Positions 45,191-58,690 of a stretch of 64,000 nucleotides of DNA are shown in pieces (position 1 is the first letter of the stretch; every line of letters starts with the position of its first letter). The notes below the pieces were generated by a model that ran no database searches, was not told where the DNA came from, and was given only the letters and a program-made list of their open reading frames with translations. Source of the stretch: Symsagittifera roscoffensis (Eukaryota; Xenacoelomorpha; Acoela; Convolutidae); NCBI RefSeq assembly GCF_963678635.1, contig NC_087068.1:37827436-37891435 (forward strand), read 5' to 3'. The position numbers and the translations under genes were made by a program.

Positions 45191-47956
45191 CAGCATATGT
45201 TGTCAGCAAGAATTTGAATTGCGATTTAGTTCTCAGTAGTTATTGCTGTTTGAAGTCTCGAGGCGACTTTAAAAAACTTAGTGTCGATCAGACAAAATTG
45301 GATGTCCTTAAATAATGCCTTTTGGTGGTCAAGGGTCTTTGATTTAAGTTAACCTTAGATTACATTATAAAGGCTCCGTATCATGTGTTCGTTACACTCA
45401 ATTTTAAAGTAATTCGACTTAGACTTTCAAATAGCTTAATGGTTATTTATTATGAAAGAATAACAATACGACATCTGATTTCGACGGATTATTCGAAAAA
45501 TATTTAAAAAAAAAACAATTTCTTTTGACAATTTCGGAATTTTGGCCATTCGATCGTATCAAGATCCCTGGGATATGTTTTCACAGCACCCTAGTTAGTG
45601 GCAATAGTAACAGGAAATGGTTAAAACCTTTAAATTGGTCTCGGCCTTTATTTTATAACGTACAACTGTGTATTTCGAAAAGTACAACTTTCAAATGAAA
45701 CACTGGATGCCTATCACAGGAAAACGAAGTTGAACAACAAGTATCTCCTTTGAACTCTGACTTGTATTTCTGTATTAGGGACGGCTTTGAACCGGAAATA
45801 CAATTCGAAACAAAAAAGAATTGAGGTTTGGCTGAATGGGTTTAAGTATGAACTGGGTTTTATAGGTTTAGAACCTGAAACACTATACATGTCTTTGTCT
45901 GGGTTGGTAAGCTCAGAAATAAGTCTAACTTGCCACGAAATAAATCGTATCATACAGTCCATTTCAAACATGAAAGAATCATGTGATCGAAAATATATTA
46001 ACAGTCTCAGCTCAAAGAAGAGTAATAAAACTTTTAATAGCAGGGCGTGGCCTGGTTTCTCCACACTTTTTGCGACAGAGGAAAAAAAGTTTTTACATCT
46101 ATCAACATTTCCATGAATTTATGTCGCCGACTTTGAATAAAAGGGATCAACAACTGTAACAGGAGGCTGTGAAAGTGGCAGAAAAGTTTTGATCATAAAC
46201 GCACAAAAATTCACAAAAAAACTCCGAAAAAATCAATTTTCAAAAGCTTTTTTTTTTGTAATTTTAGCCAGTTTTTCGTACTATTCAGCTCAAATTCGCA
46301 GATGAGAAACGTCAAATTAACGCAAAGGTAATCAGATATTTTACCTTTATAATCAACCTAGCACTAAATTAGCTTAAAAGCAGAAAGATTTAGACTAAGT
46401 TTTCGCCATACCTCTCTCAGATAATGATAATAATAATTGCGGTTTCTGCGATTCCCAGAGGATTTATAAAAAACTATTCATTCTGTCTAAGCATAGTCCA
46501 TTTTCCGGATTTCTCCACTTTCCAGACTGAAACATTTTATTGAGCGAAGTAGTTTTTGTGACTCAAGGGTGATTTTTAGAATCTGGAAATTTCAAGTGGT
46601 GCCACTATTACAGCCGATTTTCGTCAGGCTATGGTAGACCTGACGCTATAGGTCAAGTGATAACTCATCCTCTTTGACTTGGCAGGGGTCCGATTATACG
46701 ATCTGACGCACACAAAATAAACGCGTTATCACTCTGATCAATTCCCTTTTGAAAATTCCTCTTGGAATCTCAATTTCTGAAAAGGTTTCAATGCCATACC
46801 ACACTAAAAAAAAACTTTTCAGAAAAAAAATTTAAATAAAAATTGCATCCCCTGTTTTATCGAATATATTTTATCAACAACAAATAAGACTTTAGAAAAT
46901 GAATCAAATAGTAAATTTTCATTGTGCAAACTTTAAATAATCAAATAGTCGAACTTAGAACTTGTTTTTTAAACATGACGTAAAATTTAATCAACATTGA
47001 ATTTATTCAACATTTCATTTTTTACACGGTAAACAAGCAAAACAAAAATTTTCAATGTACTCAATCATTCAGTTTCAGTTAAAATTGGCTAAAATTAGAT
47101 AAAACTAGTGATATGAACGCAAATTAATCAGATACTTTCGCCTTTATAGTGAACCTAGCGCTAAATAAGCATGGAAACAAAACGAATTGGAGTTAACTTT
47201 CTCATTGCTGAATAACCTTTTTTCAAATTTATTTTTGGAATATTAATTTCTAAAAGGGTTTTGATATCATAATACACTCGATGCCCTATAAGCGTGGGTT
47301 AGGCTAGTTGATTTTGCAAAAAATCACTAGGCTAAAGTTCCTTTACAACCCCAGGGGGTGGTCAGAACAAAAAAATTAAATGAGAGCTTTATCCCCTGTT
47401 TAATCATAATAGAGCAAATATTCGCTAATCAAATATCCGAATTTATAAAGAAAAAAATTTGAGGTCACGCAATCAATTTTGTGAGAGAAAAATATTTCGG
47501 CTTTGCTGAAAAGTAGAAACACTCAATTAAAGCAGAAAAATGGGTAAGTGGTTAAAATTAAATTTCCAGGCATTATTGACCGCTGCCTCCATAAAATATT
47601 TGTAATAACATAATTTGATGCCAAATAATTGAAAGTAGTCAAACATCGTAGAAACGAGGGTCTGCCAGTATTCAATCCAGCAAACATACAACAGAGAAAG
47701 GTAAAAAAAACATTTTTAACCTTTTTTTTCGTGCCAAAAAAAACTTAAATAAAAAATTAAAAGCCAATGAAAAGATGAAAAACCTATTTTTTGCAAATAA
47801 TTTTTTCAGGTTCTCATTTTTCAAACAAAAAATGATAAGCCCAGAAATTATAAAATAATTTTTATATCACCTAATTTTGAAACAAAACAAAATGACTGAA
47901 AAGATTTAAAACCAGAAGTGAGACTAGCCAGATTAGCTAAACTGACTGGCCAGATT
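45191..47956. other. Upstream non-coding DNA, no gene recognised
   Basis: AT-rich. Overlapping open frames of 109 residues (plus, 45787-46116) and 116 residues (minus, 45714-46064) have no recognisable domain; the plus frame is the more protein-like, but nothing confirms it. Confidence 0.5.
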
Positions 47957-48120
47957 AACTGAATATAGTGTAAAAGTCTCATTCAAGGGTGAAAAGGCTC
48001 TAATAAAATGTCTCATTTGATCTAATGGTAACAATTCATAAATTGTTACCATTAGATCAAATGAGGCATTTTATTAGAGCCTTTTCACCCTTGAATGAGA
48101 CTTTTAGACTATATTCAGTT
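47957..48120. repeat. 164-bp near-perfect palindrome (80-bp arms, 4-nt loop)
   Basis: Left arm 47957-48036, loop CATA 48037-48040, right arm 48041-48120. I count two mismatches (TAGTG/TAGTC and TGTCTC/TGCCTC). The arms run from AACTGAATATAGT to GGTAACAATT. It is AT-rich and not part of any repeat family seen elsewhere in the window. An RNA from either strand would fold into a long hairpin. Confidence 0.95.
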
Positions 48121-48189
48121 ATTTGCTCCTGCATTCTGAAATTTACTCAAAACATAAGTGCTGACGTTTTTAGGAGTTTCCTCAATGAA

Positions 48190-49170
48190 AAAATGACTTT
48201 CATCAGTTTCTCCTTGAGAGAGCGTTCATTGGTGAGCGTCGCGTTTTTGTTAGTGAAAGAGCATTCCATAACTTGAGACCAGTGAATGAGAACGGTCGCA
48301 TTCCAAACGTAGTACAACACTTCGGGACCTTGATGTCACAACAGTTCACGTCGAACCTCGCTGGGTTCCAGGGTACTCGTTTCGAGAATGAGGCATTAAA
48401 ATATTCAAGACAACTCAAGGAATGAAAAAATTTAGACAAAAAAGACAGGAATTTGAACTTCATTATCATTGCAGAGAAACAAAAGCTGGCTGGACGCGAC
48501 TATGAAAACAAGGTTACGGACAAGTCTGGCTGCATTGATTGAATACATTATTACATATACAATAAAAAAAAATAGATGGAACACTCAATTCTCAAAAAAA
48601 TATATATATTATGCAAGCTAATGAAGGAATAGAAGCGACCAAAATTTTCTTAAAAATCGAATGCGTCTCAGATAATAATAACAGGTTGATGAGACTACTG
48701 TTTTCTGCAGAAAACAAAAATATTACTTGAAGAAACTTAAACAGAAATTTTCCCAATCGTGATTTTCAATATTCGTAAGCCATTCGGAGCTTCACCATAA
48801 ATTTATAAACTGTCATGAGAAAGTCAGTAACAAAAAATTCTACGCGCAAACGAATTGAGACTCGTCAGCAAAAATCCTGATGGTCATAACCCTGTGGGTA
48901 CTCCATGCAGAATGCCAACAACCTTCCAGTCCTGTACTGAGAGAAATGCCTGTAACCAGCTTTTAGAAATCTTATCAAACCCAGCGTAGACCTTCGAAGC
49001 TGAGAAGGGTTTTTGTAATCGAGTGTGGTAGAAGGCAGCTGACAAATTCAGAGGACAAAGTAACCTGGTTCTCAGTTTTTTTTTCATTTTTTACTTTGCT
49101 CCATAAGTAAAGCAAAAATTTACGCTCAATTACATCCCCGTCAGTGTTACCTTGATCTACACTCACCCAA
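48190..49170 (-). mobile_element. LINE remnant: reverse transcriptase with C-terminal tail
   Basis: LNLSAAFYHT (family LDLSAAFDT), SKSWLQAFLS (ALKWLQSYLS) and GILHGVPTG (GVPQGS) lie at 48884-49087. RIFADESQF (FADDTQ) follows at about 48850-48882, and the typical non-LTR C-terminus TTFGMRPFSFTGLKLWNALS is at about 48235-48330. Several frames are needed, so it is inactive. It adjoins the palindrome at 47957-48120. Confidence 0.85.
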
Positions 49171-51059
49171 GGAAAATTGTTTACCGCAAATCATTATTTT
49201 CAGGGACATACCTATAAAAATTTTCAATCTAAGTTTCTCGCAAAGGTGAAAGGAAAAAGTAAGCGCCATTTTTGAAAATGTACGATTTAAAACATTGAGA
49301 AACCGAATTGGGAACAATAATTTTTGCAGCCAGAAATTCTCATTGCGTAATTTCAGCTCAAGTATCAGCAAAAAAAGTCAACTGAAAAGCAAACTTTTAA
49401 ATCTTATTTCCTTCGTACTCATATTATTATAGAGTGGAACAAGTCAAATAAATTATATATAATATGTTCAAAATAATTTATACGGAAAAGACGGATGAAA
49501 AATTGATTTGAATAGATTGAAGTGGATCCGAATTGATTTGAATCGACATAAAATGCATCAAATCAAAGCTTCTAGAACACAAAAGTGCATCGAAATTGAA
49601 TTAGAATTCATTTTCTGACCCTTATTATTTATTTTAACTTGATCAATTTGAATCATTTTGAAATCAATTTAAATCCATGTGTTTGTTCAAATCCCTTTTT
49701 GTTACTTAAATTGATCTTAAATCAACTTGTCAGTTCGAAATCCAACAATTTTTTCTTAAAACCGTTAAAAATTAGAAAATAATCAGCTACCTTGAAACAA
49801 TAACTGTGCAACTGTGTTAGACCAGTTTCTACAAAACCATTGAGGAGAGATGATTCCCGTATGAGACTAGTCATTATGAGCAAATAACAATATCTTATTG
49901 AAGAAAGATTACGCAATACTTTATTTGATGCTTGAAGTGACCCCCAAACAAAGAATAGAAAACCTTTGAGGCACTCTAGTTTACATAGAGAACAAGCTAA
50001 CAGTTTCTTGGAACCCCACTATCTCAACTGTATTTTTCCCGAGTGTCGAGAGTTCAAAATGCAAGGAAAAAGATTGATTGATTGACTTGAACTTACCTGT
50101 GATAAGTTTCAACGGCGAAAAACTGCTTCTGATATAGTTATTATAACCGACAAACATTGTACCCATTATCTCAAATCCAATAAATTGAACAAATAGCCAA
50201 CGAAAACGCAACGTCTGCAAAACACAACAGCAAACAGATTCAAGGCTGTGTGACGAATTAAGCTGGGGTTGGGAGGGGTGGGTATTAAATAACGGAATGT
50301 AACCCGATTTCATATCAAAGCAATTTCAATTTAAGTTTCTTCACGCGTCGAAGGGACGATTTGAAGGAACGAAAGTATTTGGAATAAAAAGGCATTCACC
50401 ATACATAAATGAATAATTTCAAAATTGACAAGTTTGATATGAATATATACAGAGGAAAAATACCGCCTTAGCCAACGGCACGTGAAACCGATTATGTAAT
50501 CAGAGCAACTTCAAAGCACAAAGCACGTGAACATTGACGGCGTTTTACCATTGTAAACTAAACTACTGTAAAAAGAGGGGCGGGTAATTGAAGTTATTTT
50601 GTAGTCATTTAAACTCGATTGGGTTTTGGTTTAGTAATTTCAGGTCGACGAAAGCGGCGAAATGAAAATCAGAGTGATTTCGATTGCGACATAAACACTA
50701 TAACTATAGCTATACATGAAAGACATGCAACGTCGGGCGGCGGACGGGGAAGGGTTGTTAGGTTATGGTAGGTGAAATTGAAATATAAATAGTAATAGTT
50801 AGTAACAGTGATAGGAAGTAGAATTAGAGTTAGGTCTACTATAACAGAGTAGCATAGTGCAATCCCGCATGACAGAAGGACCGAATGATAGAAAATAATA
50901 TTAGCCAATCAGATTACAGTATTCAAAAATCTTTTAAAAAATAAACGCGACAAAAGGGTCATTTTTGAAAAGTATAAAGGAGGCTTAGTGGTTCGAGCCT
51001 TCTACCATGAGACCAGCCCACTAGTTGAATGATAGAGGTGGGTTACTAGTAATAGCGGT
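49171..51059. other. Upstream non-coding DNA
   Basis: Around 49490-49680 short GATTTGAAT/GATTTAAAT-like words recur without regular period. The rest shows no gene. A TATAAAG at 50973-50979 precedes a GC-richer patch (next entry). Confidence 0.5.
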
Positions 51060-51269
51060 CGGCGTCGGCAGCCAAAGTGTTCAGTTGTTGTTCACTCTCT
51101 AGTCAGTGTAGTGTTTAGTTGTCTATCGGGATCAAAGCGAATCAGAGCGGGAGGGAACGGAGGGAATTAATTCTTCTCTTCTACCTCTCGCCTCCCCCTT
51201 CTAAAGTGAGGAAAGGGGAAGGCAAGCAAGGGGATAGGCTGCATACGCAATGAGTTGCCCGTTCTGCAG
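50973..51269 (+). promoter_or_regulatory. Weak promoter-like patch before the tandem duplication
   Basis: GC-richer than its surroundings: a TATAAAG (50973), TTCAGTTGTT and GTCAGTGTAG initiator-like words (about 51080-51110), a purine-rich GAGCGGGAGGGAACGG segment, and an ATG at 51250 opening an 80-residue frame (MSCPFCR...) that enters tandem copy 1. The frame's start is missing from copy 2 and no domain is recognisable. Confidence 0.2.
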
Positions 51270-53955
51270 ATTAGACCGACAAGGCTTCAGGCCGACTAGA
51301 ATCGTGAAAACTGCATTGAAACCAAAGGCTACACGTGCTGCTGAAAAACCGTATATCAAAAATTTTGTTGTCGAAATTGTTTTCCCAAAAAATCAAATAG
51401 ATTTTTTTTCAGCTGCTTTTCAACTTAAGTTAATTTTGCTTTCGTTGAGTTTTTGCAGGAACTCATTTACTCGAACTGATATACCACCGTAACAGGCACC
51501 AGGCTGATCTCACATATGTACTTGAGCTTGTGCACAACAGTGAAACTAGAGTCTAAAACAGCCAAAAAAACTTGCCAAAACCAGACGCGGTGTTATGGAA
51601 GAGCCTGGGTTGTCATCTCTTCGGCTTCAAGTGACGCTGAATAGCTTCACCACCCGGGTATTGGGACGCGGAACGCACCGAGGCAGGCTAAATACTCCGT
51701 CGCTACAGCAGACCGCAATTTCGATTAGTTCACTCTTCTCCCCTATTCCTAAGATTTCCAAACACCACAACTAGCAGCGGGATACCGGGCCTTAAGCCGA
51801 CGGAAATTCAAGACAAATGTTAACGGCAAGCTTCTCAGACCCACAGTTCAGTAGAAAAATCACAAAATTTGAGTGTAACTGATATATTTCAGCGTTTTAA
51901 TGACTAAGACAACGCCTTGAGTTTTCAAATGATGACAAACATATATATTTCGATAACGATAATGCAAAAACTTTCCCAGATACAGTTTTTATTATATATT
52001 CTATTTGAGCTAGAAATTGTGGGCCAGGTGAGAATTAGATCGAGTGAAAGACTGTTTATATATTTTATGGCCACAATAATAAATGAAATAAAAGTTGAGG
52101 GGGAGGTAAGGTGCAAAAACACATGCAAGTAAAATAAAAATTGAGAATAAAAACTTAGTATTGGGTCGCTGAAAGCCGAATAGCAAAAAAGAAGAAAGCC
52201 AAAACGAACATTTTAATCGAGGGCGAAATAATGATTTACAAAAACTCAAATGTTTTCATTTCAAATAATTCTGACGAAAAAACAGCAAGCTAATCAATGG
52301 TAATCAATGTTAAGTAGCTTAGAAAACCTTACATCAATAAAATGTTTTTAAATTAGGTCAGGTCATTGAGTTCAGAAGAAATGGCATGTTTTTTCAATTA
52401 GCAGGTGGAAGTTTGCCAATTATTTTCGGCCCAGTTGACTTTCGGCGCAGAGGGACACCTCCAAAAGAAGACTTATTGCGGCGGAAATGGAAAGAAAGGA
52501 CATGAAAGGAACATTCAACATCAACACTAAACAGATACTAAATGGATCCAATTCCTGTAATTCTTGCATTTGTTTACTTTGTTTATTTTTATTTGTCTCA
52601 CTCCTTCATTTCACCACGTGGAAAGTCCCGGCAAGGCTATAATGTTCTAATTCAAGTTCCTTCTTCGTGCACCTTAATTTTCATGTCGCATTTTTTTAAT
52701 AAAAGATAGACTGACACTCATCAGAAAACACTTCAGAGCTCTGATCCAGGTTACAAAAAATGAAAGAAATATGACTGATTCACTGATAAAAATAACGCGA
52801 AATGCTCTCTAAACGGTTTTTAGTAACGCCGCCTAACTGAATAAATTCAGGTCAATATTCAACACAAAAAAAATCAACTTAAGAATTGGGACTTGAGTGA
52901 AATTATAAACCATGAAGCCACACAACACACACTAGCGTCAAAAACCACCATTTAAACAAACAAGACTGCTGGTATCAGGGCAAGTATCCTGCTGGTATCC
53001 GACTGCCCTTTATTTGGTCTCTGATAATTTTTGATAAGTTGAGCTTTTGCAAAGTAATGAAATTTAGGCTGATGATATTCATAAAAAATTAAGTGTTGCA
53101 ATTTGAGTCGTGTATGGAGTTAATAAAACCAATTGGCTGCCTCAATTCACTTTGGAACAATTTTGCATTGCGGGATAAGAAAACAAGCAGTTTTAGGCTT
53201 AACGATGGCAGGTTACAATAGTAGTGAGCACAATCGGCTGGCCCCATGCAGTACAAGAGATCGATCCCCCGAGGGACCAAAGTTTTGTAAAAGTAGTCTG
53301 ATTAAAAAACCTACCCGAGCATATTTTTTCTCACTTTCTTCATAGGTCGGAACAATAAAAACTACATTTAAATTAAAATTGACACTGATATAAACAATCT
53401 ATTTCGCTACATTTCAGGGGCAAAAATTGATGGAGGCAGAGGCGGATCTAGGATTTTCTCGAGGAAGGGGGAGTCGAATTTTCAAAATCAAATTGGGTCG
53501 ATCAAACTGATTTTCATAGCTCTCCCAAATCACTATGAAGACCTTATTTTGAAAAAATTTGTTGCATCGCAAGCAAATTTTTGAAGAAAAAAAAACAGTG
53601 CACAAAAGTATGTTTCTAGGCACTAATTGGAAAATTTTGACCAAAAAAAATAGTTTTTTTTTTCGGCGCGCGCTCCCCACCTCTCAAAACTTGGAAAAAC
53701 TGACGCCAAAGACTTCTCCCACTTAAGCCCCCCTAAATCACCCCCTTTCCTCATGTATTCGAACCTTTCATCACCCAAAGGGTCCCCACTCTTTAGTAAA
53801 AAAAAAGACGCCGACTGACCCTAAAAGTTCGGCCGACGGACAGGGAGGGAACGGAGGCATAAAAAATTCCCCTTCCCTTCAAGTGAAATATTTCGACCGA
53901 AGTTTAATGTTTCCACATACAAGCAAAATCATGCAATCCTGGAAAAATTTCAGCT
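51270..53955 (+). repeat. 2686-bp tandem duplication, copy 1
   Basis: Every landmark recurs 2686 bp later with only a few substitutions seen (for example GGCTACACG/GGCTTCACG, CATTTACTCG/CATATACTCG, GAATAGCTTC/GATTAGGTTC, CCAATTGG/CCAACTGG). Contents: unclassified sequence, a diverged hairpin element (about 52963-53356) and a reversed dispersed repeat (about 53430-53815). Short frames inside it are duplicated too and carry no recognisable domain. Confidence 0.97.
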
Positions 53956-56630
53956 ATTAGACCGACAAGGCTTCAGGCCGACTAGAATCGTGAAAACTGC
54001 ATTGAAACCAAAGGCTTCACGTGCTGCTGAAAAACCGTATATCAAAAATTTTGTTGTCGAAATTGTTTTCCCAAAAAATCAAATAGATTTTTTTTCAGCT
54101 GCTTTTCAACTTAAGTTAATTTTGCTTTCGTTGAGTTTTTGCAGGAACTCATATACTCGAACTGATATACCACCGTAACAGGCACCAGGCTGATCTCACA
54201 TATGTACTTGAGCTTGTGCACAACAGTGAAACTAGAGTCTAAAACAGCCAAAAAAACTTGCCAAAACCAGACGCGGTGTTATGGAAGAGCCTGGGTTGTC
54301 ATCTCTTCGGCTTCAAGTGACGCTGATTAGGTTCACCACCCGGGTATTGGGACGCGGAACGCACCGAGGCAGGCTAAATACTCCGTCGCTACAGCAGACC
54401 GCAATTTCGATTAGTTCACTCTTCTCCCCTATTCCTAAGATTTCCAAACACCACAACTAGCAGCGGGATACCGGGCCTTAAGCCGACGGAAATTCAAGAC
54501 AAATGTTAACGGCAAGCTTCTCAGACCCACAGTTCAGTAGAAAAATCACAAAATTTGAGTGTAACTGATATATTTCAGCGTTTTAATGACTAAGACAACG
54601 CCTTGAGTTTTCAAATGATGACAAACATATATATTTCGATAACGATAATGCAAAAACTTTCCCAGATACAGTTTTTATTATATATTCTATTTGAGCTAGA
54701 AATTGTGGGCCAGGTGAGAATTAGATCGAGTGAAAGACTGTTTATATATTTTATGGCCACAATAATAAATGAAATAAAAGTTGAGGGGGAGGTAAGGTGC
54801 AAAAACACATGCAAGTAAAATAAAAATTGAGAATAAAAACTTAGTATTGGGTCGCTGAAAGCCGAATAGCAAAAAAGAAGAAAGCCAAAACGAACATTTT
54901 AATCGAGGGCGAAATAATGATTTACAAAAACTCAAATGTTTTCATTTCAAATAATTCTGACGAAAAAACAGCAAGCTAATCAATGGTAATCAATGTTAAG
55001 TAGCTTAGAAAACCTTACATCAATAAAATGTTTTTAAATTAGGTCAGGTCATTGAGTTCAGAAGAAATGGCATGTTTTTTCAATTAGCAGGTGGAAGTTT
55101 GCCAATTATTTTCGGCCCAGTTGACTTTCGGCGCAGAGGGACACCTCCAAAAGAAGACTTATTGCGGCGGAAATGGAAAGAAAGGACATGAAAGGAACAT
55201 TCAACATCAACACTAAACAGATACTAAATGGATCCAATTCCTGTAATTCTTGCATTTGTTTACTTTGTTTATTTTTATTTGTCTCACTCCTTCATTTCAC
55301 CACGTGGAAAGTCCCGGCAAGGCTATAATGTTCTAATTCAAGTTCCTTCTTCGTGCACCTTAATTTTCATGTCGCATTTTTTTAATAAAAGATAGACTGA
55401 CACTCATCAGAAAACACTTCAGAGCTCTGATCCAGGTTACAAAAAATGAAAGAAATATGACTGATTCACTGATAAAAATAACGCGAAATGCTCTCTAAAC
55501 GGTTTTTAGTAACGCCGCCTAACTGAATAAATTCAGGTCAATATTCAACACAAAAAAAATCAACTTAAGAATTGGGACTTGAGTGAAATTATAAACCATG
55601 AAGCCACACAACACACACTAGCGTCAAAAACCACCATTTAAACAAACAAGACTGCTGGTATCAGGGCAAGTATCCTGCTGGTATCCGACTGCCCTTTATT
55701 TGGTCTCTGATAATTTTTGATAAGTTGAGCTTTTGCAAAGTAATGAAATTTAGGCTGATGATATTCATAAAAAATTAAGTGTTGCAATTTGAGTCGTGTA
55801 TGGAGTTAATAAAACCAACTGGCTGCCTCAATTCACTTTGGAACAATTTTGCATTGCGGGATAAGAAAACAAGCAGTTTTAGGCTTAACGATGGCAGGTT
55901 ACAATAGTAGTGAGCACAATCGGCTGGCCCCATGCAGTACAAGAGATCGATCCCCCGAGGGACCAAAGTTTTGTAAAAGTAGTCTGATTAAAAAACCTAC
56001 CCGAGCATATTTTTTCTCACTTTCTTCATAGGTCGGAACAATAAAAACTACATTTAAATTAAAATTGACACTGATATAAACAATCTATTTCGCTACATTT
56101 CAGGGGCAAAAATTGATGGAGGCAGAGGCGGATCTAGGATTTTCTCGAGGAAGGGGGAGTCGAATTTTCAAAATCAAATTGGGTCGATCAAACTGATTTT
56201 CATAGCTCTCCCAAATCACTATGAAGACCTTATTTTGAAAAAATTTGTTGCATCGCAAGCAAATTTTTGAAGAAAAAAAAACAGTGCACAAAAGTATGTT
56301 TCTAGGCACTAATTGGAAAATTTTGACCAAAAAAAATAGTTTTTGCGCTCCCCACCTCTCAAAACTTGGAAAAACTGACGCCAAAGACTTCTCCCACTTA
56401 AGCCCCCCTAAATCACCCCCTTTCCTCATGTATTCGAACCTTTCATCACCCAAAGGGTCCCCACTCTTTAGTAAAAAAAAAGACGCCGACTGACCCTAAA
56501 AGTTCGGCCGACGGACAGGGAGGGAACGGAGGCATAAAAAATTCCCCTTCCCTTCAAGTGAAATATTTCGACCGAAGTTTAATGTTTCCACATACAAGCA
56601 AAATCATGCAATCCTGGAAAAATTTCAGCT
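53956..56630 (+). repeat. 2686-bp tandem duplication, copy 2 (2675 bp)
   Basis: Shorter by 11 bp, through a loss in the T-run/CGGCGC stretch near 56341. The junction between copies is TTTCAGCT|ATTAGACC, and the outer right edge is TTTCAGCT|ATTTTTC, so three bases (ATT) are shared at the breakpoint. Confidence 0.97.
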
Positions 56631-57929
56631 ATTTTTCAAAACATTTCCTCGATCGCATTTTCAGCTGTCTGCTATAAAAAACGGGCCAAACCAAAAAATT
56701 CAATTATGATTTTGGCCTATTCAGACAAGAATTTAAGTCAAATATTCGCTATTTAAAAAAAAATTTCAATTACATTGTGGTATTCGAATGAAATTTTGTG
56801 TTTTAATTTTTCTTTATTTCTTTCTATATTACTTAAATTTAATTTGAAAAAGGATAGCGGGTTGCAGTGCAAGCAGCACAGAAAGTTCCGGAAACAAAAA
56901 ACGTTTCTTTCATAATTGTGTCGTTTTTTGGTGCGCGGGGTAATGAAAGGAACTACACAAAAAACGTAGAATACTTGTATATTAGCCATAATCGACATCA
57001 GATGATGCCTTCGACTCATAAAAAGGAAAACGGAAACAAAATCGAAAAAAAAAAAGTTTTTGAAGTTTCACAAAAAATTTCATTGCCAAAGAAGCGCTAA
57101 ACGAAGCTTCAGAACATTCTTGAAGTAAAACTAAAAAAGCTAGCTTACTTGCTCACCTGCTGGCCCCAAATTAGCCAAAAATGCAGAAATTGAAACCAAT
57201 TTTTTTTCTTCACACCGAGAAAATTTGCAGTAAAAATTTTCGATATCGTTCGACTGAAGACTACTAAAAGGTTGTAACATGGTATATTACTCAAAATACT
57301 CGCATGATGTTTTGTGATACCTGATCTTGAACAAGGAAAACTAAAAACGAAAAATAACTGAAACAAGAACGAAGACGAAATTCCTTCAAGGGTCCTCCGA
57401 CCGTTACGGTAAAAATAACTTTTCTTTGGCTTTATCTAATTTGAACTAATCGAAATGAATCCATTTTATCGCAACTAAAAAAAAACCTGATTAAAAATAT
57501 TCTACTACAATTGCGTACGAAAAAAAAATTGAAAAATTCAAAAATGTCTAAATTTTTTCACTCATTTTACAAATAGCTTTTTTGAACTTTTAGAAAACTT
57601 TTTATTATCAACTTATGTCGTTTGCGAGTTAAGCAAAAAATTTTGTAATGTTAAAATACCAACTCGCCCTTTGTATTCGGTCGAAAATAGAGCAAGTTGA
57701 TTATTTGCAGTACTTGATTTTGCGTTAAAAAAATTTAATAAAACTAAAACACTTTAAGACATAGTAAGTGCCTCCCAACTTTCAGAACGCAAAACAATTA
57801 ATTTAAACGGTTTATTTATTTAAATGGAAATCACTGATCACTAGGGCATTGGATATATCATTAGATTTGTCCTAATGGAAAGGATTGTTTGTTATGTACT
57901 ACCCCACACTCAGTAAAAAGAGAAAATAA
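56631..57929. other. Upstream non-coding DNA with a family B copy
   Basis: Apart from the family B repeat at 56853-57160 nothing is recognised. Open frames up to 88 residues are Lys/Asn/Phe-rich and look random. Confidence 0.5.
56853..57160 (+). repeat. Family B copy, diverged
   Basis: Starts GCGGGTTGCAGTGCAAGCAG, CACAGAAAGTTCCG, followed by TGTCGTTTTTTGGTGCG and GTAATGAAAGGA, and ends near a CTTACTTGCTCACCTGC block, in the family order. Confidence 0.6.
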
Positions 57930-58690
57930 TCGATTATATTACAATTATAATTGTACTTTAATCAAAATTAGAATTAAACATAAGCGCCATATTTAGATGT
58001 TTAAAGGATTTATAATCCATTATAAAGATAATATTTTTCGTGACATTATAATAAATTATAAACAATTATAATTGATTATAATTTTTCCGAAAATCTCTTA
58101 TAATCTTTTATACTTTTATAATCTCTTATAATCAATTATAACCTATTTTAATAGATTATAATCCTTTTCCTTTTTTCTGTCAAAATATGTAAGAATGAGA
58201 TGTCTTGTAACTCTTTGGTTTATCTGAACACAAAGTTTTACCACGAAACAACAGTTTCATAGAGATCCCTTCATGTTAGATGGAAAAATCCCGCGGTAGG
58301 TGGAATATAACTATTCTATACAAATCAAGAAACTGAAGCAAAGTGCTGATGATTTGGTGGTAAAAAAAACTTAAAATGTGCATCATAAAACAGTTATAAT
58401 CAAAAAGAAAAAAAACGCTATAAGTAAGAATTGATTTAAAAACTTTTAAAACAATTTCGAAGACAAAATGGGCAAAACAAAGATATTATAAACAATTATA
58501 ATCAATTAGAAAGGATTTTTTCTGCAAAACAAATAAATTAGAAAATTAAATAAAAATAATGATTGTAATTGATTATAATTGATTTCAAAAAAAAAGATTA
58601 TAATCGATTTTTAATTAATTAAAATCATTTTTTTCTCAATTTTTGTAAGACTGACACTAAAATCAAATTATAATTGGTTTTTAACGCTTG
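57930..58690. repeat. Cluster of TTATAATC / GATTATAA words
   Basis: About twenty occurrences of TTATAATC-like or GATTATAA-like 8-mers on both strands, often paired as TTATAATCAATTATAA palindromes, densest at 57985-58165 and resuming at 58485-58690. The spacing is irregular, so this is not a simple microsatellite. Confidence 0.75.

Noticed and set aside
45714-46116. Overlapping 109- and 116-residue frames on both strands
   Set aside because: No recognisable motif and no splice context; left as uninterpreted sequence.
50980-51050. tRNA-like words (minus-strand CTGGTCTCATGGTAG and CTCGAACC)
   Set aside because: Box A-like and box B-like words are too close together to make a tRNA, and no stems form.
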